Shown: positions 1 through 8,360 of the stretch, in pieces
Layout: the number at the start of each line of letters is the position of its first letter
Numbering within the stretch: the first letter of the stretch is position 1
Origin: Herbaspirillum sp. Sphag64
GTDB lineage: Bacteria > Pseudomonadota > Gammaproteobacteria > Burkholderiales > Burkholderiaceae_D
NCBI RefSeq assembly: GCF_014192645.1
Contig: NZ_JACHYE010000009.1
Coordinates: 1-64,000, forward strand
Direction: 5' to 3'
DNA length: 64,000 bases
Program-made: the position numbers and the translations under genes
Notes under the pieces: model-generated
What the model saw: only the letters and a program-made list of their open reading frames with translations
The model's database searches: none
What the model was told of the DNA's origin: nothing

Positions 1-2
1 AT

Positions 3-95
3 TTAACGCCTTATGTCTTGGAAATGCTTCGTAGTATTGAATTTCTTGAGGATGCAGATCCAATTCCATCCGCTCCGATTTATTCGGACGAGTAA
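3..95 (+). CDS. C-terminal end of an unidentified protein (5' end outside window)
   Basis: The first bases read as an open frame of 30 codons ending in TAA at 93-95. The peptide is acidic and ends in IYSDE. It is too short to assign to a family. The 224 bases that follow, up to the convergent deoxyribosyltransferase-like gene, hold no convincing gene, tRNA or terminator. Confidence 0.4.
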   Translation, partial: LTPYVLEMLRSIEFLEDADPIPSAPIYSDE

Positions 96-319
96 GCAGT
101 TTGGGACATCCGGGCCGGAACGCCGCATTGACGGGTCGTATCGGATGTAAAAACTGAAGTAGGTCACGGTTTGCATCCAGATTGTCCTGCGACTTGATCA
201 AAGACCTGATTGAAGCAAGCCGTCACGAGCTGGATTAAATGACCCCCTGGTGTTTGGTAGTAATAGCAGTCTGGTCTATTTGGCTCGAACTGAGGGGCAG
301 TTCAATTTCGCCATTTCAT

Positions 320-835
320 TTAATTGCCTGAACGCAAATTGATTGCACGCAAACAGTCTTCCGGTCCACCGATCACAAGCTCAGAGGAGCACGCGATCAT
401 CAGATTGCGTACCAAACCAAAATCCTCGACGATCAACCCATGTTCATCAACACAATGATTCTGTACCGATTGGGTGTTCTTTATCTGATCGACGAGTGGT
501 CTGCCATCGTCGGTGTAGGCCCATACCGACTTACCTAACGCGCGTGCAAAACCAATTTCGAAACAGGTGCCGGAGTCGGGCTCTGCACCACGGAAGTTGT
601 TGACGTTGGCCATCACTAGATCCGCTTGATGTATCAGTGCAATGTTGGCGTTGTAAATCCAATCGGCCAGTGCTCTTCCCGTCAAGTTTGCGGGCGCTTG
701 ATTATCGAGCGGGAATAAACCTTGAAAGCCATACTGGGCACACAGCGTGTGCAGGGACTTGCCATAATCGCTGGCATCTAGACGGAAGACATCAAAACCT
801 GCGAGATAGATTTTTTGTTCACGTGGATTTACCAT
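320..835 (-). CDS. Nucleoside 2-deoxyribosyltransferase-like protein
   Basis: A 171-residue protein of the nucleoside 2-deoxyribosyltransferase fold, a family that cleaves or transfers the base of (deoxy)nucleosides and is related to the SLOG nucleotide-sensing domains. Visible features are an N-terminal IYLAGFDVF strand/loop, a central DLVMANVNNFRG segment with GAEPDSGTCFEIGFA (the family's D...G...E active-site region) near residues 95-112, and ALGKSVWAY after it. I start it at the ATG ending at 835, two bases beyond the stop of the upstream membrane-protein gene. The longer frame would run back through that gene and its early residues are cysteine/histidine-rich noise. Tight spacing implies translational coupling. 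Whether it is a salvage enzyme or a signalling/defence component cannot be told from sequence alone. Confidence 0.75.
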   Translation of the reverse strand: MVNPREQKIYLAGFDVFRLDASDYGKSLHTLCAQYGFQGLFPLDNQAPANLTGRALADWIYNANIALIHQADLVMANVNNFRGAEPDSGTCFEIGFARALGKSVWAYTDDGRPLVDQIKNTQSVQNHCVDEHGLIVEDFGLVRNLMIACSSELVIGGPEDCLRAINLRSGN

Positions 836-837
836 TT

Positions 838-1683
838 TTAAAGATCCCCGGTCACGTCGTCGGTGATATCTGCAGATCTTGTGGAGATATTCCATTGACC
901 TGCGACAGCAGTGGTCGTGATGGAATGCTTTTCCATCTTCCAGCCAAAGATGCTGAAGAAGAGAAGGACAGCAAAGATCGCAACAACAGTGACGATATTT
1001 AGCCAATGTGGACAGATAGTATCGATCGATTTCAGGATGTCAGTGAGTTGATATATGCTGCTCGCTGTACGAAGCAGAATCGCAATGGCGGTACAAGTAA
1101 AGAGAGCAATAAAAAGCGAAAAAAAGATCTTTGAAAAAATCGCATTGACTTTGGTTGGTGAGTAGATCGTCTCCAGCTTGCGCTTCGACTTATCGCCATT
1201 GGTGTGATCTGGGGCAAACACTGTTTTGTACAACGGTCCAATCACATCATCTTCCAGCAATTCGACTTGTGCTTCCCAGTTTGCCTGCCAGAATTTACTG
1301 CCCTTGTTAGCGTGCTCCCAGCCCCTGCTGAAAAGTGCTCCCAGACCTGCCAATATCAGCAACATGAGTTGGTACAGCAATGTCAGACTTGCGCTCCCAT
1401 CGTTTTTGAATGAGGCCGTCGCAACCACACCATACGCAGTCAACGTCGCAGCGACGATGGCCCAGAAATAGGTCGATCGCTTCCAGTAGAGTTCGATTTC
1501 AAATTTTCTGATATCCAGGGCGGCATTGTAGGCAAGCCGAAGTCGCGAATCCGAATCCGGTGCTTTACCTTGTCCAATCCTGGCGAGGTATTCGGTGTAG
1601 TCGCCAGATCTTTCTGGCTGTGAAGGGCAGGTCGGCGTCCTGCTCTTAAATGCAATAGCACGTCTTTTACCTCGCTCCGTCAT
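838..1683 (-). CDS. Four-helix membrane protein, RipA/SLATT-like
   Basis: A 281-residue integral membrane protein preceded by a good ribosome site (AAGGAGAGG before the ATG at 1683). It has a polar N-terminal region to about residue 65, then two hydrophobic segments around residues 70-115 (starting FWAIVAATLTAYGVV), a soluble central part with KFWQANWEAQVELLEDDVIG, and two more hydrophobic segments around residues 185-250. The central motif is one I associate with the RipA-type octameric membrane protein family and, in layout, with SLATT effectors; this assignment is from memory and tentative. It ends 2 bases before the deoxyribosyltransferase-like gene, so the pair is almost certainly one operon. 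In SLATT systems a membrane effector is paired with a nucleotide-processing or nucleotide-sensing protein, which the pair resembles. Confidence 0.7.
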   Translation of the reverse strand: MTERGKRRAIAFKSRTPTCPSQPERSGDYTEYLARIGQGKAPDSDSRLRLAYNAALDIRKFEIELYWKRSTYFWAIVAATLTAYGVVATASFKNDGSASLTLLYQLMLLILAGLGALFSRGWEHANKGSKFWQANWEAQVELLEDDVIGPLYKTVFAPDHTNGDKSKRKLETIYSPTKVNAIFSKIFFSLFIALFTCTAIAILLRTASSIYQLTDILKSIDTICPHWLNIVTVVAIFAVLLFFSIFGWKMEKHSITTTAVAGQWNISTRSADITDDVTGDL

Positions 1684-1825
1684 ATCCTCTCCTTGATGAA
1701 CGTCATTGTTAGCTTTTGTCTACGGCCGATGGGCCGGATCATAGCATCGCAATCCCGGCCAAAACAGCGGAAAACCCAGTCATCTCTGATAAGATGTCAC
1801 ATAACTTTTTCCAGCATCAACGCCC

Positions 1826-2614
1826 ATGACCACCACTGAGAGCCCCAGCCCGCTGCTGCGTCCGCGCAAGAAATCCCAAAGCCTGTCGCAGGAAGTGGTC
1901 AATGCCATCTCTGAATTGATCACCAATGGTCGCTTGAAGCCAGGCGACAAGCTGCCGACCGAGTCTGAAATCATGTCCACTCAAGGTGTTAGCCGCACCG
2001 TGGTGCGTGAAGCGATCTCGCGTTTGCAGGCCGCTAATCTGGTGGAGACCCGGCATGGTATCGGTACCTTTGTGCTAGAGCCACCGAAGACGGGCAATAT
2101 CCATATCGATCCGGCGACCATCACCACCATGAAGGATCTGCTGGCCTTGCTGGAGCTGCGTATCAGCCTGGAAACCGAGACTGCCGGACTGGCTGCAGCC
2201 CGCCGTAGCGATGCGCAATTGCAGGAGATCCGGCTGGCACTCGATGCGCTGCGTGACAATCTGGCGCAGGGTAAGGACACCATCGATGCAGACTTCCGCT
2301 TTCACTCCCAGATCGCCAATGCAACGGCCAACCGCTATTTCATTGAGATCATCAGTCATCTTGGCAATGGTGTGATCCCACGTAAGCGCCTGGATACGGC
2401 ACAACTGGCGCGGGATCAGCAGGCTAGCTATCTGGACCGCGTGCAGCGTGAGCATGAAGATATCTACGAAGCGATCGCCCGGCGCGATACCGAAGCCGCT
2501 CGTGCCGCCATGCGTAACCATCTGACCAATAGCCGTGAGCGCCTGCGCCGTGCGCATGAGGCAGCAGAGTCAGGCGTTGTTGGCAGCACCACCGAAAATA
2601 GTGTCGCCCAGTAA
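1826..2614 (+). CDS. GntR-family regulator, FadR/FCD subfamily, of aldarate catabolism
   Basis: A 262-residue transcription factor. Residues about 15-85 form a winged helix (SQEVVNAISELI, then GDKLPTESEIM, SRTVVREAISRL and HGIGTFV), the GntR signature. Residues about 110-235 are an FCD ligand domain with the metal/ligand-binding pattern of acidic residues and histidines (DFRFHSQIANAT, EHEDIYEAI, AMRNHL). It sits directly upstream of kdgD in the same direction, separated by a strong terminator, so it is probably a separate unit regulating the aldarate genes. The ligand is likely galactarate, glucarate or a pathway intermediate, by inference from its neighbours. Confidence 0.88.
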   Translation: MTTTESPSPLLRPRKKSQSLSQEVVNAISELITNGRLKPGDKLPTESEIMSTQGVSRTVVREAISRLQAANLVETRHGIGTFVLEPPKTGNIHIDPATITTMKDLLALLELRISLETETAGLAAARRSDAQLQEIRLALDALRDNLAQGKDTIDADFRFHSQIANATANRYFIEIISHLGNGVIPRKRLDTAQLARDQQASYLDRVQREHEDIYEAIARRDTEAARAAMRNHLTNSRERLRRAHEAAESGVVGSTTENSVAQ

Positions 2615-2661
2615 TTCCTTACGGCAACTCTCAACCCGGTTTTACGCACAACAACGACACC

Positions 2662-2694
2662 AAGCCAGTAGCAAAAACTACTGGCTTTCTTTTT
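2662..2694 (+). terminator. Rho-independent terminator after the GntR gene
   Basis: A perfect 10-bp stem (AAGCCAGTAG at 2662-2671 with CTACTGGCTT at 2678-2687), loop CAAAAA, then a T-rich run. It separates the regulator from kdgD. Confidence 0.92.
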
Positions 2695-2698
2695 ATTG

Positions 2699-2718
2699 AT
2701 GTTGTACGATGACTGATA
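2699..2718 (+). promoter_or_regulatory. Operator-like site upstream of kdgD
   Basis: The 20-mer ATGTTGTACGATGACTGATA occurs here and again, exactly and inverted, at 11522-11541 upstream of the transporter gene. Its core GTTGTACGATGAC is a partial dyad, as expected for a dimeric GntR/FCD regulator. It lies just past the terminator and about 105 bases before kdgD. Binding by the adjacent GntR protein is inferred. Confidence 0.75.
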
Positions 2719-2823
2719 TCTTGAAGCCTGATTCTTGATGCTGAGAACGAAGCACGCTTTGGCGCGCTTCTGGCACCTCTACAGCGACGGAATTTTTAAC
2801 ATCATCCTTTGGTACCTACTGAC

Positions 2824-3738
2824 ATGTACACACCACAAGACCTGAAACACATCCTCTCTTCCGGCCTGCTGTCGTTCCCGCTGACCGACTTTGATGAACA
2901 AGGTGATTTCCGTCCCAAGACCTACGCCGAGCGTCTCGAGTGGCTGGCGCCTTACGGTGCCAGCGCACTGTTCGCTGCGGGCGGCACGGGGGAGTTCTTC
3001 TCGCTGGTACCGGGCGAGTACAGCGACATCATCCGCACCGCGGTCGACACCTGCAAAGGCAAGGTGCCCATCATCGCCGGTGCCGGTGGCGCAACCCGCG
3101 CAGCAATCGCCTATGCACAGGAAGCTGAACGTCTGGGCGCGCACGGCATTCTGCTGATGCCCCATTACCTGACCGAAGCCAGCCAGGACGGTATTGCTGC
3201 ACACGTTGAAGCGGTGTGTAAATCGGTCAAGTTTGGTGTGATCATTTATAACCGTGCCGTCTGCAAGCTCAACGCCGATACGCTGGAGCGTCTGGCTGCG
3301 CGTTGCCCGAACCTGATCGGCTTCAAGGATGGCGTTGGCGAAATCGAATCCATGGTCACCATCCGCCGCCGTCTGGGCGATCGTTTTACCTACCTCGGCG
3401 GCTTGCCGACTGCGGAAGTCTATGCCGCTGCCTACAAGGCGCTGGGTGTGCCGGTGTATTCGTCGGCGGTGTTCAACTTCATCCCGAAGACAGCGATGGA
3501 CTTCTATCACGCGATTGCCAAGGATGATCACGCCACCGTTGGCCGTCTGATTGATGACTTCTTCCTCCCCTACCTGGAAATTCGCAATCGCAAGGCTGGT
3601 TATGCCGTGAGTATCGTCAAGGCCGGTGCCCGCGTGGTGGGTCACGATGCTGGTCCGGTACGTACGCCACTGACACCTTGCACGGAAGCCGAGCACGAAG
3701 AACTGGCCGCGCTGATCAAGCGTCTTGGACCGCAGTAA
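2824..3738 (+). CDS. kdgD: 5-dehydro-4-deoxyglucarate dehydratase
   Basis: A 304-residue DapA/DHDPS-superfamily TIM barrel that dehydrates and decarboxylates 5-keto-4-deoxy-D-glucarate to 2,5-dioxopentanoate plus CO2. Visible motifs are GGTGEFFSL near the start, IIYNRAV with the conserved tyrosine near residue 142, and IGFKDG with the Schiff-base lysine near residue 168. Length fits the family. A TTG start 15 bases upstream is possible, but the ATG giving MYTPQDLKH is the more usual; neither has a strong ribosome site. The gene lies between the GntR regulator and the semialdehyde dehydrogenase that uses its product. Confidence 0.93.
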   Translation: MYTPQDLKHILSSGLLSFPLTDFDEQGDFRPKTYAERLEWLAPYGASALFAAGGTGEFFSLVPGEYSDIIRTAVDTCKGKVPIIAGAGGATRAAIAYAQEAERLGAHGILLMPHYLTEASQDGIAAHVEAVCKSVKFGVIIYNRAVCKLNADTLERLAARCPNLIGFKDGVGEIESMVTIRRRLGDRFTYLGGLPTAEVYAAAYKALGVPVYSSAVFNFIPKTAMDFYHAIAKDDHATVGRLIDDFFLPYLEIRNRKAGYAVSIVKAGARVVGHDAGPVRTPLTPCTEAEHEELAALIKRLGPQ

Positions 3739-3824
3739 TCAGGCCGATAAACCGCTGCAACAGCATCACAAGAACAGCAGCACCAACCTTGATCGCCCTC
3801 GTGGCGCTTGGTGAATGTACTCAC

Positions 3825-3861
3825 ACTGACCGCCGGCCTGTACCCGCGGTCAGTTTTTTTT
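3825..3861 (+). terminator. Terminator hairpin between kdgD and the semialdehyde dehydrogenase gene
   Basis: ACTGACCGC at 3825-3833 pairs perfectly with GCGGTCAGT at 3846-3854 and is followed directly by a run of eight T. It stands between two genes of the same pathway on the same strand, so it either ends kdgD transcription or lets only part of it read through. Confidence 0.85.
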
Positions 3862-3906
3862 AGCAGTTTTTAAAGTTTTTTTGACATCGACCCACGGGAG
3901 AAACAC

Positions 3907-5343
3907 ATGTCGCAATTTGCAAATTACATCAACGGTGAATGGCTGCAAGGAAACAGCGTCAGCCATAACATCAACCCTTCTGATCTGAGCGACGTCATCG
4001 GTGACTACGCGCAGGCCGATGTTGCGCAGGCCGATCTGGCTATTGCCGCTGCACAGGCGGCTTTTCCTGCATGGAGCACCGGTAACCCGCAAGCGCGAGC
4101 CGATGCGCTCGACAAGATCGGCAGCGAAATTCTGGCACGTAAGGATGAGCTGGGTCGTCTATTGTCACGCGAAGAGGGCAAGACACTGGTCGAAGGCATC
4201 GGTGAAGCCAGTCGTGCCGGTAACATCTTCAAGTTCTTTGCGGCCGAAGTGCTGCGGATTCAGGGGCAGAAGCTGGCCTCGGTCCGTCCCGGTCTGGATG
4301 TGGAAATCACACGCGAGCCACTGGGCGTGATTGGCATCATCGCACCGTGGAATTTCCCGATGGCGATTCCAGCCTGGAAGATTGCACCAGCACTGGCCTA
4401 TGGCAACACGGTGGTATTCAAACCGGCTGAACTGGTACCTGGCAGCGCCTGGGCGATTGCTGAAATCATCAGCCGTTCCGGTATTCCAGCGGGTGTGTTC
4501 AATCTAGTCATGGGCCGTGGTTCGGTAGTGGGGCAGCGCTTTATCGATGATCGTCGTGTCACAGCATTGAGCTTCACCGGCTCAGTCTCAACCGGTAACC
4601 GTGTCGCGCAGGGATGTATCGCCCGCATGGCCAAGTTCCAGCTGGAAATGGGCGGCAAGAATCCGCTGGTCATCCTCAATGATGCTGACCTCAATGTGGC
4701 CGTGACCGCTGCGGTGCAAGGCGCGTTTTTCTCGACCGGTCAACGTTGCACTGCTTCCTCCCGCATCATTGTCGAGAAGGACATTTACCCACGTTTTATC
4801 GAAGCAGCACGTGCACAACTGGCTGGTTTGCGTATCGGACATGCCTTGCATCAGGATACCCATATCGGGCCCGTCGTTGATCAGTCGCAGCTGGACCAAA
4901 ACCTGTCCTATGTTGCCATCGGCAAGCAGGAAGGTGCGCTTCTGGTGATCGGTGGTGAGACCGTGGAACGCGATACGCGTGGCTTTTACATGACTCCGGC
5001 CCTGTTTGCCGATTGCAGCAACGATTTCCGCATTTCCCGCGAAGAGATCTTCGGGCCAGTGGCGGCAGTGATCCCGGCAGACAATTATGAGCATGCCTTG
5101 CAGTTGGCCAATGACACCGAGTTCGGTCTCTCCTCCGGCATCTGCACCACCTCGCTGAAGTACGCTACCCACTTCAAGCGTCATGCACAGGCAGGCATGG
5201 TCATGGTCAATACGGCCACTGCCGGTGTTGATTATCACGTGCCATTTGGAGGTCGCAAGGGCTCCAGCTATGGCCCACGTGAACAAGGCAGCTACGCCGC
5301 CGAGTTCTACACCACCGTCAAGACTGCCTACACCGCAGCCTGA
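3907..5343 (+). CDS. Alpha-ketoglutarate semialdehyde dehydrogenase (2,5-dioxovalerate dehydrogenase)
   Basis: A 478-residue NAD(P)-dependent aldehyde dehydrogenase. The family's catalytic parts are present: PWNFP with Asn near residue 149, LEMGGKNPL with the general-base Glu near 247, and GQRCTASSR with the nucleophilic Cys near 281, then EEIFGPV. The substrate is assigned from context: KdgD, encoded immediately before, makes 2,5-dioxopentanoate, and this enzyme would oxidise it to 2-oxoglutarate for the TCA cycle. The ATG at 3907 has a GGGAG ribosome site. A terminator hairpin lies between it and kdgD. Confidence 0.9.
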   Translation: MSQFANYINGEWLQGNSVSHNINPSDLSDVIGDYAQADVAQADLAIAAAQAAFPAWSTGNPQARADALDKIGSEILARKDELGRLLSREEGKTLVEGIGEASRAGNIFKFFAAEVLRIQGQKLASVRPGLDVEITREPLGVIGIIAPWNFPMAIPAWKIAPALAYGNTVVFKPAELVPGSAWAIAEIISRSGIPAGVFNLVMGRGSVVGQRFIDDRRVTALSFTGSVSTGNRVAQGCIARMAKFQLEMGGKNPLVILNDADLNVAVTAAVQGAFFSTGQRCTASSRIIVEKDIYPRFIEAARAQLAGLRIGHALHQDTHIGPVVDQSQLDQNLSYVAIGKQEGALLVIGGETVERDTRGFYMTPALFADCSNDFRISREEIFGPVAAVIPADNYEHALQLANDTEFGLSSGICTTSLKYATHFKRHAQAGMVMVNTATAGVDYHVPFGGRKGSSYGPREQGSYAAEFYTTVKTAYTAA

Positions 5344-5345
5344 TG

Positions 5346-5376
5346 TAAAAAGGCCGCTCCTGGAGGGGAGCGGCCT
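5346..5376 (-). terminator. Terminator in the convergent gap, strongest for the chemoreceptor gene
   Basis: AGGCCGCTCC at 5351-5360 pairs perfectly with GGAGCGGCCT at 5367-5376. Read on the minus strand the hairpin is followed by a T run (the AAAAA at 5347-5351 on the plus strand), so it ends the chemoreceptor transcript; it may also stop the dehydrogenase transcript. Confidence 0.85.
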
Positions 5377-5421
5377 GTTGAATTTCAGTATAAAGATCGA
5401 TCTCAATCCATTCTGTGACGT

Positions 5422-7095
5422 TCAGAACTGTTCCCAGTCCTCATTCGTCGTTACCAACGGTGCAGCTGGTGATGCAATTTTCTTTTGCGCTGGTACCGTA
5501 ACGGCGGTCTTCGCTGCCGGCGATATCGCTACCTCTTCCGAAGTACCATCAAGCGCAAATACACTGACGACTTCGGCCAGCGTCATGGCTTGATTCTGCA
5601 GCGACTTCGCAGCCGCAGCGGCTTGCTCTACCAACGCCGCATTTTGCTGGGTCACGCTATCCATTTGGGTGATGGCCTGGTTGACCTGCAGGATGCCGGC
5701 ACTTTGTTCTCGGCTGGCAGCGCTGATCTCGCCGACGATGTCAGTGACCCGCCTTACACTATCAACCACTTCCTGCATGGTGACTCCGGCATGTTCGACC
5801 AGCTTGCTGCCGGAATCGACCTTGTGGACCGAGTCGGTGATCAGTTCCTTGATCTCACGCGCAGCACTGGCCGAGCGTTGCGCCAGACTGCGCACTTCCG
5901 ATGCAACAACGGCAAAGCCACGTCCCTGTTCGCCAGCACGCGCTGCCTCGACGGCGGCGTTGAGTGCCAGAATATTGGTCTGAAACGCAATGCCGTCAAT
6001 CACACTGATGATGTCCACAATCTTACGTGAAGAGGTATTGATGGCCTGCATGGTATCGACTACCTGGGCAACCACGGCACCACCTTTGATCGCTGTTTCA
6101 GAGGCCGATAATGCCAGTTCATTGGCCTGTACGGCATTATCGGCATTCTGTTTGACGGTACTGGTCAGTTGCTCCATCGAGGCGGCGGTTTGCTGTAATG
6201 AGCTGGCCTGGGTTTCGGTTCGGGCCGAGAGATCCATATTGCCACTGGCAATATCGCGCGCGCCGAGATTGATCACGCGCGAACTCGCATGTACCCGTGA
6301 GACGGTACGCAACAGGCTTTGCTGCATGCTGTTGATGGCAGAAAACAAGCGACCGATTTCATTGTTCCCGGTCGTTGTGACAATGACATTCAGATCACCA
6401 GTCGCGACCTGATCAAGCAGGTTCACCGCGCGATTGAGCGGGGCCAACACGACCCGACGCAGCAGCAGATGCACTGCAACCACCAGCGCCATTGCCGCAG
6501 CCAGACCGGTCAGTACCAACACGACGACCATGTTGTATTCCTGTTCGCGGTCTGTGACGATTGCCTGCACGTTATCCTTGGTCTGGCTCTGAAATTTTTC
6601 CAGCAAGGTTGAGAACTGCGCCCCTTTCGCCGTGATGTCGCGGCCATTGATCTCGGCATAGGCCGCCGTATCATTGTTACGCAGCGCTGTCATGGCTTGC
6701 TTGAGCGCAGCAGAGAGCTCCCTTCCGGACGTCACCAGTGCGTGCTTGAGGACATCATCCTGACCGTTGAAATCCGGTGCTTGCTCGAATTGATCGAGCG
6801 TCTTCAGAGCGCGTGCATAAGTGGTCTCGGCATTGTTGAGCGCCGCGTCCCGGATGTGTTGATCATTCGCCTCTTTGAGTGCCGTGTAGGCACGCGTGAG
6901 CGCCGAGCGGGTACGTGTGGTGTCCTTGTAGGCATCGTTGACCGCAAATACCCGTAGCGCGATTTCATGCACCACCATGGTGGAGGCATTAGTGCGCCCC
7001 AATGTGAATACCCCCACTGCGGCACCGATCACGATCATGATCGCAAACAGTGCCAGGGCCCCCATCAAACTAAAGCGAACGGTGATGTTGCGCAT
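5422..7095 (-). CDS. Methyl-accepting chemotaxis protein
   Basis: A 557-residue transmembrane chemoreceptor. It has an N-terminal membrane helix (residues about 10-32), a roughly 155-residue periplasmic four-helix type sensor, a second membrane helix near 190-212 ([17 protein letters not shown]), a HAMP linker ([23 protein letters not shown]) and a long cytoplasmic coiled coil. The signalling tip carries [20 protein letters not shown] followed by [19 protein letters not shown], the MCP signature. It ends in NEDWEQF, close to the NWETF-type tether for CheR/CheB. It is the only chemotaxis gene here and sits inside the aldarate locus, so a sugar acid may be its ligand, directly or through a binding protein; that is inference. 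Confidence 0.95.
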   Translation of the reverse strand: MRNITVRFSLMGALALFAIMIVIGAAVGVFTLGRTNASTMVVHEIALRVFAVNDAYKDTTRTRSALTRAYTALKEANDQHIRDAALNNAETTYARALKTLDQFEQAPDFNGQDDVLKHALVTSGRELSAALKQAMTALRNNDTAAYAEINGRDITAKGAQFSTLLEKFQSQTKDNVQAIVTDREQEYNMVVVLVLTGLAAAMALVVAVHLLLRRVVLAPLNRAVNLLDQVATGDLNVIVTTTGNNEIGRLFSAINSMQQSLLRTVSRVHASSRVINLGARDIASGNMDLSARTETQASSLQQTAASMEQLTSTVKQNADNAVQANELALSASETAIKGGAVVAQVVDTMQAINTSSRKIVDIISVIDGIAFQTNILALNAAVEAARAGEQGRGFAVVASEVRSLAQRSASAAREIKELITDSVHKVDSGSKLVEHAGVTMQEVVDSVRRVTDIVGEISAASREQSAGILQVNQAITQMDSVTQQNAALVEQAAAAAKSLQNQAMTLAEVVSVFALDGTSEEVAISPAAKTAVTVPAQKKIASPAAPLVTTNEDWEQF

Positions 7096-7159
7096 GGTGT
7101 CATTTCCTTCTGCAGCGGTGATGGCATTCCTGGCGATTGTGCCGGTCGTGCCGGACGTA

Positions 7160-8266
7160 TCAGGGCAAGTTGATGATTTCTACCCAGTTCGGGTTCTTGC
7201 CAACCTCCAGATGCTGCAACGTAGTCAGCGCACCGGTTTTTTGATTAATGCGGTAACTGGTCAGACCATTCGACTTTTGTCCGACCGCGATCAGATATTT
7301 GCCATGTGGATCGATGTTGAAGCCACGTGGCTGTGTCTCGGTAGCAAAGCTGCTGATGCTGCTCAGCGCACCTGTACGTGCGTCAACACGATACGCTGCC
7401 AGCGTGCTGGAGGTGCGCTCAGAGGCATACACGAAGCGGCCATTTGGTGTGATGTGAATATCCGCCGGTGCCGGTGCATCGCCCTGGAAACCAGCGGGTA
7501 CGGCAGTGATGGTGCCTTGCAGTTGTAGCGTGCCACGCGCACCATCGTAACGATAGGTGTTAACGGTGCCATTCAACTCATTGGTTGAGTACACATAGTG
7601 ATGCTTGGGATCAAACACGAAATGGCGCGGACCCGCACCGGCTGCCGTGGAGACCGCAGCGGGCGTATTCGGCGTGAGGCTGCCGGTGGCGGCATCGAAG
7701 TGGAATTGCAGAATCACGTCGCTGCCAAGATTGGACGCGAACACGAACTTGTTGGTTGGATCAACGCCGATCTGATGCGCGTTCTTGCCGGTCGGCGTGA
7801 CTTGTACGCCTTCACTTTGCGCTATACCCAGTGCATCAATCGGATTGACCGAGATCTTGTGACCGGTATAAGACGCTGCCAGCAGGTAACGACCGGTCTT
7901 GTCGGTCGCCAGATTGGCCATGTTGTCGGCCAGTGGCACGGTGGACAATGCACGCAACTTGCCGCTTTGCTGATCGACGGCGAAGGTGGTCACCGAATAG
8001 GGCTGTGAGCGCAACGATGCGTACAGACGGTGATGGTCCGGGCTGAGTGCCAGTGGCATCACATTGCCGCCGGTCTTGACCTTGTCGATCCAGCTCAGAT
8101 TGCCATCCTTGGGATTCAATTCCAGGATGTCGATTTCCTGACTGTCGGCATTTGATACATAGACGATGGTTTTGGCCAGCGCCGGTGTTGAGAGTATTGC
8201 GCAGGCGCTGAGGGTTGCTAATGCCAGTGTATTACGCAGCAGTGTGGTGCTTGTTCCGATATTCAT
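7160..8266 (-). CDS. Exported seven-bladed beta-propeller lactonase (YbhE/Pgl family)
   Basis: A 368-residue protein of the 6-phosphogluconolactonase (YbhE) propeller family. Repeated blade motifs such as [42 protein letters not shown] and [11 protein letters not shown] run through its length. I start it at the ATG at 8266, preceded by AAGGAGG, not at a frame 36 bases longer. The N-terminus is then a clear signal peptide ending ALA before KTIVYVSN. Export argues against a role in the pentose phosphate pathway. Its place beside garD suggests it opens aldarate lactones such as galactarolactone in the periplasm; this is inferred. Confidence 0.82.
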   Translation of the reverse strand: MNIGTSTTLLRNTLALATLSACAILSTPALAKTIVYVSNADSQEIDILELNPKDGNLSWIDKVKTGGNVMPLALSPDHHRLYASLRSQPYSVTTFAVDQQSGKLRALSTVPLADNMANLATDKTGRYLLAASYTGHKISVNPIDALGIAQSEGVQVTPTGKNAHQIGVDPTNKFVFASNLGSDVILQFHFDAATGSLTPNTPAAVSTAAGAGPRHFVFDPKHHYVYSTNELNGTVNTYRYDGARGTLQLQGTITAVPAGFQGDAPAPADIHITPNGRFVYASERTSSTLAAYRVDARTGALSSISSFATETQPRGFNIDPHGKYLIAVGQKSNGLTSYRINQKTGALTTLQHLEVGKNPNWVEIINLP

Positions 8267-8360
8267 TGTCTCTACTCCTCCTTGGTTGGTAAACGTCCCC
8301 AATGTTGTTGTTGGATGTGCGGGGACGGGTTGCTATTACTATTGAAACGACATTGGATGA

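Noticed and set aside
836-1006. N-terminal extension of the deoxyribosyltransferase-like frame
   Set aside because: It overlaps the conserved end of the membrane-protein gene and reads as Cys/His/Arg-rich noise. The ATG at 835 gives the normal family N-terminus.
1778-1785. CAGTCATC before the GntR gene as a third operator
   Set aside because: Only eight bases match the 20-mer, which is expected by chance in a region of this size; it was not called.
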